From Dechloromonas sp. CZR5 (GTDB taxonomy: Bacteria; Pseudomonadota; Gammaproteobacteria; Burkholderiales; Rhodocyclaceae): 64,000 nucleotides of DNA. Each line of letters begins with the position of its first letter. Positions within the stretch are counted from its first letter, which is position 1. The DNA is taken from positions 186,001 through 250,000 of the forward strand of contig NZ_VUYQ01000005.1 in NCBI RefSeq assembly GCF_008711155.1. The letters are read 5' to 3'. A program made the position numbers and the translations under genes. The notes below the pieces were generated by a model. The model made no database searches. It saw only the letters and a list, made by a program, of their open reading frames with translations, and was not told where the DNA came from. Below are positions 29,776 through 38,777 of the stretch, one piece after another.

Positions 29776-30671
29776 ACGCCTGGTTCTCCCAGCACCGCGC
29801 GGCGCTCGGCCTGGCTTTCCGCCGCCTGCTGGCTTCGCCCCTCAACACGCTGCTGTCGCTGCTCGTCATCGGTATTGCCCTGACCCTGCCGGCCTTTGGC
29901 TACGTCGCCCTCGACAACTTGCGCGACCTCGGGCGCAACGCAACCGGCGTCCAGCAGATCAGCCTGTTCCTCAATCTGGAGGCGGGCAAGAAGGATGTGG
30001 CCGAAATCGAAAATCGCTTGCGGGCGGCATCGGCCGGCACGTGGCGCTTCGTCCCCAAGGAGGAGGCGCTGAAACGCATGCAGGCCAGCGAAGGGATGGC
30101 CGAGATCGTTGCCAGCCTGCCGCGCAACCCCTTGCCCGACGCATTTGTCATCGAGCCGAAGAACACCGAGCCGGAAGCGCTGGAGATCATGCGCAAGGAA
30201 ATCGCCGGCTGGCCCAGGGTTGCCCACGTTCAGCTCGATTCGGCCTGGGTCAAGCGCTTCGACGCCTTCCTGCGCCTGGGCAAGCTGGCGCTGTGGATGC
30301 TGGCCGGGCTGTTCGCTGCCGGCCTGGTCGCCGTCACCTTCAACACCATCCGCCTGCAGGTCATGGCCCAGTCGGCCGAGATCGAGGTGGCGCGGATGAT
30401 CGGTGCCACCGATGGCTTCATCCGCCGGCCCTTCTATTACTTCGGCGCCCTGCAGGGCGCCCTGGGCGGCTTGCTGGCTGCCGCGCTGGTCATCGGCGGG
30501 CTCTACCTGCTGGCGGCGCCGGTCGGCGAACTGGCCGCGCTCTACGGCAGCGCCTTTGCCTTCCGGCGGCCCGCTGTTGGCGAGGTGGTCGTGCTGGCCG
30601 GCCTGGGCGCGTTCCTTGGCTGGCTGGGCGCGCAGCTGTCGGTCAGCCTGTCGCTGCGGAAGTTTGACTAG
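29772..30671 (+). CDS. ftsX: Cell division protein FtsX
   Basis: A 299-residue four-pass membrane protein. A first transmembrane segment (about 22-45) precedes a periplasmic loop (about 55-165) containing VPKEEALKRMQ, and three further segments lie at about 172-195, 222-247 and 270-290. The EVARMIGATDGFIRRPF stretch is the FtsX/MacB coupling region. The loop normally recruits peptidoglycan hydrolase activators. Its end overlaps a TTG start for the next gene. Confidence 0.96.
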   Translation: MNAWFSQHRAALGLAFRRLLASPLNTLLSLLVIGIALTLPAFGYVALDNLRDLGRNATGVQQISLFLNLEAGKKDVAEIENRLRAASAGTWRFVPKEEALKRMQASEGMAEIVASLPRNPLPDAFVIEPKNTEPEALEIMRKEIAGWPRVAHVQLDSAWVKRFDAFLRLGKLALWMLAGLFAAGLVAVTFNTIRLQVMAQSAEIEVARMIGATDGFIRRPFYYFGALQGALGGLLAAALVIGGLYLLAAPVGELAALYGSAFAFRRPAVGEVVVLAGLGAFLGWLGAQLSVSLSLRKFD

Positions 30672-32262
30672 CCGGCGGGCGTTTCTGGCCACCGTCGGGG
30701 CTGCCGCCCTGGTCGGTTGCGCTCCTGCCGGAAAACCGCCGCTGCCGCCGGGCGACCTGCTGGGCATGAATGTCGCGCGCGGCCATCGTCTGCGCGACGC
30801 GCCGCTGCCGCCGCCGGCAGCAACCAGGCAAACCGGGGTTCTGATCGTCGGCGGCGGTATTTCGGGCCTCTCCGCCGGCTGGTGGCTGGCGCGCCACGGC
30901 TACGATGATTTCACGGTGCTGGAGATGGACGATGTTCCGGGAGGAAACTCGCGGGGCGGTCAATCGGCGACGCACACCTATCCGTGGGGGGCCCACTACC
31001 TGCCCTTGCCCGGCCCGGAAGCCTCGCTGGTTCGCGAACTGCTGGCGGAGCTGGGGGTTTTGCAGGGCGACCCGGGCGCGCCGAGGCCGATCTACGATGA
31101 GCGCTATCTGTGTGCCACGCCGCAGGAGCGGGTTTATCGCAACGGCCTGTGGGAAGAGGGACTGCTGCCGCATCGCGGTCTGGATGCCGGCGAGCGTGCC
31201 GAGCAGCAACGCTTTCAGGCGCGGATGAATGAACTGAAACGGCTGCGAGGGCGCGATGGCCGCCGCGTTTTTGCCCTGCCCATGGAGTTTTCCAGCGGGG
31301 ATGCTGAATGGCGTGCGCTGGATCGCCTGTCGTTCCGGCAGTGGCTGCTCGACAACGGATTCAAGGCGCCCACGCTGCACTGGCTGGCCAATTACGCCTG
31401 CCGCGACGACTATGGTTGCGATTACGCGCAGACCTCGGCCTGGGCCGGTCTGCATTACTTCGCCTGCCGCGACGGCGAAGCCGGCAATGCGACCGGCGAT
31501 ACCGTCTTGACCGCGGCGGACGGCAACGGCTGGCTGGCGCGCGGATTGGCAAAAGCCGTGGGCGAGCGGCTGCGCTGCGGCGCCTCGGTAGCCCGCATCG
31601 AAACGGATCGGGCGGGCGTCAGCGCCGATGTCAGGGTGGGCGACGAGGTCGTGCGCTATCGGGCCAGGCAGCTGATCTGGGCGGCGCCGGCATTCGTCCT
31701 GCCCCATGCCTGGCCGGAGATGCCGGCCGAACTGAAGACGGCGGCCCGGGCCGGCGACTATGCGCCCTGGCTGACCGCCAACCTGCACCTTTCGTCGCTG
31801 CCGGAGGAGCGTTACGGTGCGCCGCCGGCCTGGGACAACGTGTTCTACGACAGCCCGGGGCTGGGGTACGTGACGGCCAGCCACCAGCTGCTGCGCCGCC
31901 AGCCGAGCGGAACGGTATTCACCTATTACCGGGCGCTCAACGATGTGGCCCCGGCCGAAGGGCGCCGCCTGCTGCTGGAGACGCCGCGCGAAGCTTGGGC
32001 AGAGGGAATACTAGCCGAGCTTGAGCTGGTGCATCCGGATATTCGCCGCCTGGCCGCGCGTCTTGACGTCTTTCGCAACGCACACGCCATGCGCCGCCCG
32101 GTGCCGGGGGCGCTGTTCGGCGGTGGCCGCGCCTTGCTGGCGAATTTCCGCCACCCGCGCATTTTTCTGGCGCATGCTGACCTGTCGGGATTTTCCCTGT
32201 TCGAGGAGGCCCAGTATCGCGGCGTTGTCGCCGCCCGGCGGGTGTTGGCGCAGGCCGGTTGA
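30664..32262 (+). CDS. Tat-exported FAD-dependent oxidoreductase (amine-oxidase-like)
   Basis: A 532-residue protein beginning at TTG inside the 3' end of ftsX. The N-terminus TSRRAFLATVGAAALVGC has a twin-arginine motif and a lipobox-like Cys, so it is probably a Tat-exported lipoprotein. An FAD-binding GGGISGLSAG follows near residue 60, then GGNSRGGQS, typical of amine-oxidase/phytoene-desaturase-like flavoproteins, and a C-terminal FAD segment (ILFLAHADLSGFS-like, about 500). The substrate is unknown. Co-transcription with ftsEX is implied by the overlap but a role in division is not. Confidence 0.85.
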   Translation: MTSRRAFLATVGAAALVGCAPAGKPPLPPGDLLGMNVARGHRLRDAPLPPPAATRQTGVLIVGGGISGLSAGWWLARHGYDDFTVLEMDDVPGGNSRGGQSATHTYPWGAHYLPLPGPEASLVRELLAELGVLQGDPGAPRPIYDERYLCATPQERVYRNGLWEEGLLPHRGLDAGERAEQQRFQARMNELKRLRGRDGRRVFALPMEFSSGDAEWRALDRLSFRQWLLDNGFKAPTLHWLANYACRDDYGCDYAQTSAWAGLHYFACRDGEAGNATGDTVLTAADGNGWLARGLAKAVGERLRCGASVARIETDRAGVSADVRVGDEVVRYRARQLIWAAPAFVLPHAWPEMPAELKTAARAGDYAPWLTANLHLSSLPEERYGAPPAWDNVFYDSPGLGYVTASHQLLRRQPSGTVFTYYRALNDVAPAEGRRLLLETPREAWAEGILAELELVHPDIRRLAARLDVFRNAHAMRRPVPGALFGGGRALLANFRHPRIFLAHADLSGFSLFEEAQYRGVVAARRVLAQAG

Positions 32263-32280
32263 ACGCGCCGGGGTGTCGGT

Positions 32281-35200
32281 TCAGATGGTCAGCTGGCGCA
32301 GCAGCAGCGACTTCAATTCGTCCGGTTCAACGGGTTTGGTCAGGAAGTCGTTCATGCCGGCAGCCAGGCAGCGTTCACGGTCCTCGGCGAAGGCGTTGGC
32401 CGTCATGGCGACGATGGGCAGCAGCATGAATTCCGGCATGGCCCGGATACGTCGGGTGGCTTCCAGACCGTCCATTTCCGGCATCTGCATGTCCATCAGC
32501 ACCAGATCGTAGGGCTGCCGCTGGATCAGTTCGATGGCCTGCACGCCGTTGCCTGCCGTATCGGCGGTGACGCCCAGTTCGGCGAGCAGTTCGCGGGCGA
32601 TCTCCTGATTGATGAACTCATCCTCGACAATCAGGACATGCCGGCCGGCCAGGGTGGAGTGGACGGCTTCCGGAGTGAGTCCGGCAATGGTCGAGCGCAG
32701 CGACTCCATGGCTTCGTCATTGGGCTTCAGCCGGGCGGTGAACCAGAAGCGGCTGCCCTTGCCGACCTGACTGCTGACGCCCACCGTGCCGCCCATCAGT
32801 TCGGTCAGGCGGCGCGTGATCGCCAGGCCAAGGCCGGTGCCGCCGAATTTGCGGCTGGTCGAACTGTCGGCCTGCTCGAAATTCCTGAAGAGGCGCGCGA
32901 TGGACTCTTCCGGAATGCCCGGGCCGGTGTCTTCGACCTCGAAGCGGATTTCAACCTTGTCGTCGCTCTCGGAGACACGCCGGGCGCGGATGATGATCCG
33001 CCCTTGCTCGGTGAATTTGATCGCATTGCCGACAAAATTGATCAGGCATTGCGAAATGCGGGTCGGGTCGCCGATCAGCGAATGCTTGAACTCGTCGGAC
33101 TCGATCTGCAACGCCAGACCCTTTTCCCGGGCGCGTTCGCCGAGCACGGAGACTACACGCGACAGAATGCTTTTGATGTCGGCCGTTGTTTCGTCGAGAA
33201 CCAGCTTGCCGGCTTCGATTTTCGAGATGTCGAGAATATCGTTGATGACTGCCAGCAGGTGTTGCGAGGCGGAATCGATCTTGTCCAGACGGTCGAGTTG
33301 TTCGAGGGTCGGCGCATCGCGGCGCAGCAGATGCACCATGCCGAGCACGGCATTGAGCGGGGTACGGATCTCGTGACTCATGTTGGCCAGAAAGGCGCTC
33401 TTCGAACGGCTGGAGGCTTCGGCCCCGAGGCGGGCCACCTCGAGCTGCTCGGTTCGTTGCCGGACCTGCTCTTCCAGATGGTTGCGGTGTAGTTCCAGTT
33501 CGCGGGTGATGCGCTGGCTTTCGCGGATGTCGGAAAAGGCCGTGACGGCCCCGATGATGGCGCCGTTGCGGGTAATGGCCGAGATGGTGACCCGGGCGGG
33601 GAAGCCGCTGCCATCCTTGCACCAGAAGTAGTCGTTGTTGCGTCGGGTCTGCCCGTCCCGGATGGTTTGCCGCAGTGAGCAAGTATCGCGTGGAAAAGGC
33701 GTTCCGTCGGCATGGTGGTGATGGAAGAGCGCATGCGTGTCGTGGCCGATCACTTCGTCTTCCTCGAACCCGAGCAAGGCCAGTCCGGCCGGATTGATGA
33801 AGGTGCATATGCCATCGACGTCGGTGCCGTACACCCCTTCGCCCAGCGTGCGCAGGATCATCTGCTGCTTCGATTCGCTATGGATTAGGGCCTGCTCGGT
33901 GCGTGACAGCTCGCTCAGGTCGATGTCCAGGCAATACATCGTCGGTCCGGTATCGGTCATGTCGACGATGGTGTGGCTGGAATAGACGTCGACCGGGCTG
34001 CCATCCTTGCGCATCAGGGTCAGCCGGCTGGCAGGCATGCCGGCCTTGTTCTCGAACATCCAGCGCACCGCCTCCCTGGCATCGCTGCGCATGCCGGGCG
34101 GGATGATCAGTTCGAACAGCGACTGGCCCACCGCCTCCTCTGCCGTATAGCCGTAGATAATTTCCGAGGCATGATTCCAATAGTGGATGGTGCCATCCGG
34201 CAAATAGGCCTGAATGGCCAGGGCGTCGACATTTTCGAAAATCGTGCGGAAGCGGTTCTCGATGCCCCGAATCTTGTCCAGGGCGGCGGCTGTACAGGCG
34301 CGTTCGGCATTGAGCTTGCGGACATTGCGGAGCAGGCTGACGACGATCAGCAGCAAGGCCAGCACGCCCGTCGCGGTTGCGACGGCGATTCCGATTCCAT
34401 ACTGCCGCGTGACATCGACCCAGGTGAATTGCGGCGGGCTGTCGAAGGGAGGAAGGCGAAACTGCTGCATCAGCCTGTCCACCGGCCGGTAGTCGCCGGG
34501 GACGGTGAAACCGTAAATTCGCGCGGCTTGCGCCCCGGGGCTGTTGGCCGGCAGCGAGAGGAGGGCAGCGGCAATTTGCCGGGCCAGGTCGTCGTCGGTC
34601 CATGGCATGGCGGCCACCGGCCATTCCGGGTAGAGCCGGGTCGACAAGGCTTGCGGGTAGCGGTCGTCGGGCTGTCTGTTGATGATGCGGAATTGCGACG
34701 GATCGAGCTTGTTTTCCCGTTGCATGTTCTCGAAAACACCCGTGCGGACAAAGGCAGCGTCAACCCGGCCGGCGAGCAGTTCCTCGATGGCCTTGTCCTG
34801 GGGCTGGCCGGTTTCGACAACCTGCGCATCCCGTGGCAATTCGATGCCGACAAGATGCAGCTCATAGGCCTGCATCAGGTAGCTGCCAAGCGAGGTACGA
34901 TTGCTGGTCGCGATACGTTTGCCGCGCAAGTCGCCAAGACGCTGGATATCCCGGCGGTCACTGCGGCTAAGGATGACGCCGCCGAAAGTGGCCAGGTGTG
35001 TATCGCCGACATGCTCGACCAGGGTGGCCAGCGGCGACGGCAAGTTCTGCTCATGAGCCAGCTGGGCGTAATGAACCGGCTGGGTGAGGACGAAGTCGAC
35101 CCGCTTGTTCTTCACCGCCTCGGCAAGTTCCGGGTAATGCAAGGGAACCAGGACGAGCGGCCGGCTGGGTTGCGTGCTGTTGAGGTGATCGATCAGCGGT

Positions 35201-35373
35201 TGCCAGCGTGCCGCGGTTTCAGCGATCGGCCGGTAAGCCAGTACGCCAAAGCGGGCAGGCGCTTGCGCAGCGGCGTCGTCCCCTGCTGCACAGCCCATGC
35301 TCACGCACAGGAGGATTGCCGCAACGATGCATGATGTCCAGTTTTCCCGAAGGAAGCGGTAACGATGGGCCAC
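32281..35373 (-). CDS. Hybrid sensor histidine kinase with PhnD-like periplasmic sensor and PAS domains
   Basis: A 1030-residue protein. A signal/anchor segment is followed by a PhnD-type periplasmic binding domain (about 40-305, with RFGVLAYRPIAETAARWQPL and DFVLTQPVHYAQL), a transmembrane helix near 330-350, two PAS domains (about 370-500 and 505-630), a coiled coil, HisKA (FLANMSHEIRTPLN, His near 666), HATPase (GNAIKFTEQG, DTGPGIP, GTGLGLAI) and a C-terminal receiver (LMDMQMPEMDG, Asp near 961). The binding domain suggests detection of an oxyanion such as phosphonate- or arsenite-like ligands; which one is not visible. No separate response regulator adjoins it. Confidence 0.92.
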   Translation of the reverse strand: MAHRYRFLRENWTSCIVAAILLCVSMGCAAGDDAAAQAPARFGVLAYRPIAETAARWQPLIDHLNSTQPSRPLVLVPLHYPELAEAVKNKRVDFVLTQPVHYAQLAHEQNLPSPLATLVEHVGDTHLATFGGVILSRSDRRDIQRLGDLRGKRIATSNRTSLGSYLMQAYELHLVGIELPRDAQVVETGQPQDKAIEELLAGRVDAAFVRTGVFENMQRENKLDPSQFRIINRQPDDRYPQALSTRLYPEWPVAAMPWTDDDLARQIAAALLSLPANSPGAQAARIYGFTVPGDYRPVDRLMQQFRLPPFDSPPQFTWVDVTRQYGIGIAVATATGVLALLLIVVSLLRNVRKLNAERACTAAALDKIRGIENRFRTIFENVDALAIQAYLPDGTIHYWNHASEIIYGYTAEEAVGQSLFELIIPPGMRSDAREAVRWMFENKAGMPASRLTLMRKDGSPVDVYSSHTIVDMTDTGPTMYCLDIDLSELSRTEQALIHSESKQQMILRTLGEGVYGTDVDGICTFINPAGLALLGFEEDEVIGHDTHALFHHHHADGTPFPRDTCSLRQTIRDGQTRRNNDYFWCKDGSGFPARVTISAITRNGAIIGAVTAFSDIRESQRITRELELHRNHLEEQVRQRTEQLEVARLGAEASSRSKSAFLANMSHEIRTPLNAVLGMVHLLRRDAPTLEQLDRLDKIDSASQHLLAVINDILDISKIEAGKLVLDETTADIKSILSRVVSVLGERAREKGLALQIESDEFKHSLIGDPTRISQCLINFVGNAIKFTEQGRIIIRARRVSESDDKVEIRFEVEDTGPGIPEESIARLFRNFEQADSSTSRKFGGTGLGLAITRRLTELMGGTVGVSSQVGKGSRFWFTARLKPNDEAMESLRSTIAGLTPEAVHSTLAGRHVLIVEDEFINQEIARELLAELGVTADTAGNGVQAIELIQRQPYDLVLMDMQMPEMDGLEATRRIRAMPEFMLLPIVAMTANAFAEDRERCLAAGMNDFLTKPVEPDELKSLLLRQLTI

Positions 35374-35388
35374 GCCAGCCTCGTGTCG

Positions 35389-35417
35389 ATATGACAGTTA
35401 ACTCCAATATGTCATAT
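35389..35417 (-). promoter_or_regulatory. Perfect inverted repeat upstream of the hybrid kinase gene
   Basis: ATATGACA (35389-35396) and TGTCATAT (35410-35417) are exact reverse complements spaced by 13 bases, ending 15 bases before the kinase ATG on the minus strand. The size and symmetry suit a dimeric repressor or activator site; the regulator is unknown. Confidence 0.5.
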
Positions 35418-35441
35418 TAGCAACAATTGATGCTTTGGTGA

Positions 35442-36677
35442 CTATTGCGATGCGAAATCCGTGCGATAGCGCAGATGAGCCTCGCGTACCGCGCACCAGT
35501 CGGCTTCGTCGGCAGCGGCCAGGCGCTCCAGGTCGTGAGTGTCCGCCGCCGTATCGTCGACCCATTGGCGCAGCAGCGGGGAGCCGTTGATCAGGTCGAT
35601 GGCCAGACGGTCGAATTCGTATTCGTAGCCGAAATCGCGCCACAGCGGATAGTCCGGGTAGAGGTGGCGGATGGCCTTGAAGGCGAGCGCCTGGATGCGC
35701 CAGGGCTTGAACGCGGCATGGTCGTAGTAGGGGCCTTCGCAGTGAATCTGCACGCCATGGTTGAGTTTGCCGGCATGCTTGTGGAAGGTCGGCTCGAACC
35801 AGATTTCGCGCAGCTTGCAACCGGCCAACCAGTGCGGTGCACGCGCCTGCATGTCGGCGATGACCGCACGGGCGTCGATGTCCGGTGCGCCGAAAATCTC
35901 CAATGGTCGCGTCGTGCCGCGTCCTTCGCTCAGCGTCGTGCCCTCGAGCAGCACGGTGCCGGCATAGGCACGTGCCATCCACAGGTTGGGGGCGTTGGGG
36001 CTGGGGTTGATCCAGGTGCGTGCGCCGAGCGGCCAGCCGTGGCCGGGCGCGGCATCCGGTTGCCAACCCTGCATCGCGATGACGCGGTAGTCGACAGTCA
36101 GGCCCAGTTCCCGGATGAACCAGTCGCCGAGTTCGCCCATGGTCAGACCGTGGCGCATCGGCATCGGCCCGGCCCCGACGAAACTCTCCCAGCCGGCGCG
36201 CAGGGTGAGGCCCTCGACCGGCCGGCCGGCCGGGTTCGGGCGGTCGAGTACCCAGACGCTCTTGCCGTGTTCGGCCGCTGCTTCGAGCACGTAGCGCAGC
36301 GTGGTGATGAAGGTGTAGATGCGACAACCGAGATCCTGCAAGTCGACCAGCAGCACGTCGAAGCTGTCCATCATCGCGGCAGTCGGCCGGCGAACCTCGC
36401 CGTACAGGCTGAAGATCGGAATACCGAATTGCGGATCGATGAAATCGGGCGATTCGACCATGTTGTCCTGCTTGTCGCCCTTGATTCCGTGCTGCGGGCC
36501 GAAGGCTGCGCTGAGCTTCAGGTCGGGCAGGGCCGCCAGTGCATCCAGGCTGTGCGTCAGATCGGCGGTGACGGAGGCCGGATGGGCGAGCAGGGCGATA
36601 CGGCGGCCGGCAAGGGGGCGGCGCAGGTCGGGGTCGGCGATGAGTCGGTCGATGCCGAATTGGATGGCTTGGGTCAT
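35442..36677 (-). CDS. DUF1343 / NamZ-type exo-beta-N-acetylmuramidase family protein
   Basis: A 411-residue protein of the DUF1343 family, whose studied member NamZ removes N-acetylmuramic acid from peptidoglycan fragments. Family features visible are GIDRL near the N-terminus, GPQHGIKGDKQDN, PIFSLYGEVRRPT, DLQDLGCRIYTF, DRPNPAGR, MRHGLTMGELG and EGRGTTRPLEIFGAP. No signal peptide is apparent from the chosen ATG (MTQAIQF), unlike secreted members, so it may act on cytoplasmic recycling products. It overlaps the DOMON-like gene upstream by four bases. Confidence 0.9.
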   Translation of the reverse strand: MTQAIQFGIDRLIADPDLRRPLAGRRIALLAHPASVTADLTHSLDALAALPDLKLSAAFGPQHGIKGDKQDNMVESPDFIDPQFGIPIFSLYGEVRRPTAAMMDSFDVLLVDLQDLGCRIYTFITTLRYVLEAAAEHGKSVWVLDRPNPAGRPVEGLTLRAGWESFVGAGPMPMRHGLTMGELGDWFIRELGLTVDYRVIAMQGWQPDAAPGHGWPLGARTWINPSPNAPNLWMARAYAGTVLLEGTTLSEGRGTTRPLEIFGAPDIDARAVIADMQARAPHWLAGCKLREIWFEPTFHKHAGKLNHGVQIHCEGPYYDHAAFKPWRIQALAFKAIRHLYPDYPLWRDFGYEYEFDRLAIDLINGSPLLRQWVDDTAADTHDLERLAAADEADWCAVREAHLRYRTDFASQ

Positions 36678-37228
36678 GAGGCGTGGCGGGTCAGGGTTAG
36701 CGTGAAGCTGGCGAGCGGATGAAAATCGGGGCGGTCGGCCGTATGCGCGAGTGCCCACCAGGATTTGTCGCCGGCGACGGATTCGAGGACGACCGTCAGG
36801 CCGACCTGCCAGGTGTCGGCCGGCGGCAGCAGGGCGGCGGGCAGCCTGCTTCGCAATGCCAGTCCCCGGACACTCGCCTCGCAGCTTATCTGCGGGACGA
36901 TGGCGGGGGGCGGTGTGTCGATCCGTTGCCGGTAGTCGCTGAAGTCGTAGATTGCCCAAGCCCCGGAGGGCGAGAGGTTGAACTCGCGATACGCCTTGCC
37001 GCCTGCCGCGGCGACAAACGCTTCGCAGCAGGTGTGCTGCCAGAGCCCGTCGGTGAAGGCGGGGACTGCCGGGGACGGCACCCGCAAGACGCCGGCAGGG
37101 GCGGCGATGAGGTAATCGAGAAGCAGCGCCCCGTCGGCATCCAGCCGGGCCGATGAGCGCACCGGGCCAAACGGGGGGCTGGCGATGGCCGGATGGGGGG
37201 AGAGCTCAAGCAAAGGAAGGGACTTCAT
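36674..37228 (-). CDS. DOMON-like domain protein
   Basis: A 184-residue protein predicted to form a beta-sandwich related to DOMON/carbohydrate-binding modules, with DGLWQHTCCEAFVA, YREFNLSPSGAWAIYDFSDY and WWALAHTADRPDFH matching the small bacterial 'DOMON-like' family. No signal peptide is evident. The ATG at 37228 (MKSLPLLE) fits the family better than one nine codons upstream. It is translationally coupled to the NamZ-like gene and may help bind sugar or cell-wall substrate, which is inference. Confidence 0.75.
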   Translation of the reverse strand: MKSLPLLELSPHPAIASPPFGPVRSSARLDADGALLLDYLIAAPAGVLRVPSPAVPAFTDGLWQHTCCEAFVAAAGGKAYREFNLSPSGAWAIYDFSDYRQRIDTPPPAIVPQISCEASVRGLALRSRLPAALLPPADTWQVGLTVVLESVAGDKSWWALAHTADRPDFHPLASFTLTLTRHAS

Positions 37229-37336
37229 GCGAGGGAGAAACGATAGGCAGGCCATACTTTAACCGTACTCGTCGGCAAGCGCTGAATTGAACCGGCAAGT
37301 TCGCCCCGGAAGCATGGCTGGGGACATGCTGTCGGC

Positions 37337-37365
37337 TTGGGATTGGCGCCCTTTTGGAGTAATTT
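37337..37365 (+). promoter_or_regulatory. Candidate promoter for trpB2
   Basis: A -35-like TTGGGA (37337-37342) and -10-like TAATTT (37360-37365) are 17 bases apart, 44 bases before the trpB2 ATG. The match is fair and the spacing ideal, but no other evidence supports it. Confidence 0.35.
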
Positions 37366-37408
37366 AGCGCTTTTCTAAAAATATCGAGCAGCAGGGAGAG
37401 AGACCAGC

Positions 37409-38773
37409 ATGACGCCGCTTCGCATCAATCTTGATCACGACGACATCCCCACCCATTGGTACAACGTCGTTGCCGACATGACCAATCCGCCGGCCCCGCC
37501 GCTCGGCCCGGATGGCAACCCGGTGCCGCCGGAAGCGATGGGGGCGATCTTCCCTGATCCGATCCTCGAGCAGGAAATGAGCGCCGAGCGCTGGATTCCG
37601 ATTCCCGAGGACGTGCGCCAGATCTACGCCCAATGGCGTCCGGCACCGCTCTGCCGCGCCTTGCGCCTGGAGCAGATGCTGGGCACGCCGGCGAAGATTT
37701 TCTTCAAGTACGAAGGCGTTTCGCCGGCCGGCTCGCACAAGCCGAACTCCGCCGTGCCGCAGGCCTACTACAACAAGCTGGCCGGTACCCAGAAGCTGAC
37801 CACCGAGACCGGCGCCGGCCAGTGGGGCTCGTCGATTGCCTACGCCGGCCAGATGTTCGGCCTGCCGGTGCGTGTTTACATGGTCAAGGTCAGCTACGGC
37901 CAGAAGCCGTTCCGCCGCTCGATGATGCAGACCTGGGGCGCCGAGGTGTTCGCCTCGCCGACCAACCTGACCAACGCCGGCCGCGCCGCGCTGGCCGCCG
38001 ACCCGGATTGCCAGGGCTCGCTCGGCCTGGCCATTTCGGAGGCGGTCGAGGAAGCGGCAGCCGATCCGAATACCTGCTACACCCTCGGTTCCGTGCTCAA
38101 CCACGTGCTGCTGCACCAGACGGTGATCGGCCTGGAAGCCAAAAAGCAGTTCGACAAGATCGGCCTCTACCCGGACGTGATCTTCGGCCCCTGCGGCGGC
38201 GGCTCCAGCTTCGGCGGCATCGCCTTCCCCTTCCTGGCCGACAAGGCGGCCGGCGACAAGCGCGCCGCCAACCTGCGCTGCGTCGCGGTCGAGCCGACCT
38301 CCTGCCCGACGCTGACCAAGGGCGCCTACACCTACGACTACGGCGATGCTTCCGGCTATACGCCGATCATGAAGATGTACACCCTCGGCCACGACTTCAT
38401 GCCGCCTGGCATCCACGCCGGCGGCCTGCGCTACCACGGCGATTCGCCGCTGGTCTCGCAGCTCTTCCACGAAAAACTGCTGGAAGCGGTGGCCGTGCCG
38501 CAGGTGGCGACCTTCGAGGCCGGCGTCCAGTTCGCCCGCGCCGAAGGCATCATCCCGGCCCCGGAATCCTGCCACGCGATCCGCGCTGCCATCGACGAAG
38601 CCCTGCGCTGCAAGGCGACCGGCGAGGCGAAGACCATCCTCTTCTGCCTGACCGGCCACGGCCACTTCGACATGGCTTCCTACGACAAGTATTTCTCCGG
38701 CCAGCTGGAGGACTACGAATACCCGCAGGAAGCCATCGCCGAATCGTTGAAGCATTTGCCGAAGGTGGGCTGA
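37409..38773 (+). CDS. TrpB2-type tryptophan synthase beta-like PLP enzyme
   Basis: A 454-residue PLP-dependent enzyme of the long TrpB2 class. The PLP-binding Lys is in GSHKPNSA near residue 111 and the phosphate-binding loop is GPCGGGSSFGG near 268. A long N-terminal extension (about 1-75) separates it from standard TrpB1. TrpB2 joins indole and serine, and often acts without TrpA, salvaging free indole. No trpA or other trp gene is near; the next gene is a SPOR-like protein, so this is a stand-alone copy. GGGAG lies just upstream of the ATG. Confidence 0.9.
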   Translation: MTPLRINLDHDDIPTHWYNVVADMTNPPAPPLGPDGNPVPPEAMGAIFPDPILEQEMSAERWIPIPEDVRQIYAQWRPAPLCRALRLEQMLGTPAKIFFKYEGVSPAGSHKPNSAVPQAYYNKLAGTQKLTTETGAGQWGSSIAYAGQMFGLPVRVYMVKVSYGQKPFRRSMMQTWGAEVFASPTNLTNAGRAALAADPDCQGSLGLAISEAVEEAAADPNTCYTLGSVLNHVLLHQTVIGLEAKKQFDKIGLYPDVIFGPCGGGSSFGGIAFPFLADKAAGDKRAANLRCVAVEPTSCPTLTKGAYTYDYGDASGYTPIMKMYTLGHDFMPPGIHAGGLRYHGDSPLVSQLFHEKLLEAVAVPQVATFEAGVQFARAEGIIPAPESCHAIRAAIDEALRCKATGEAKTILFCLTGHGHFDMASYDKYFSGQLEDYEYPQEAIAESLKHLPKVG

Positions 38774-38777
38774 GTCC

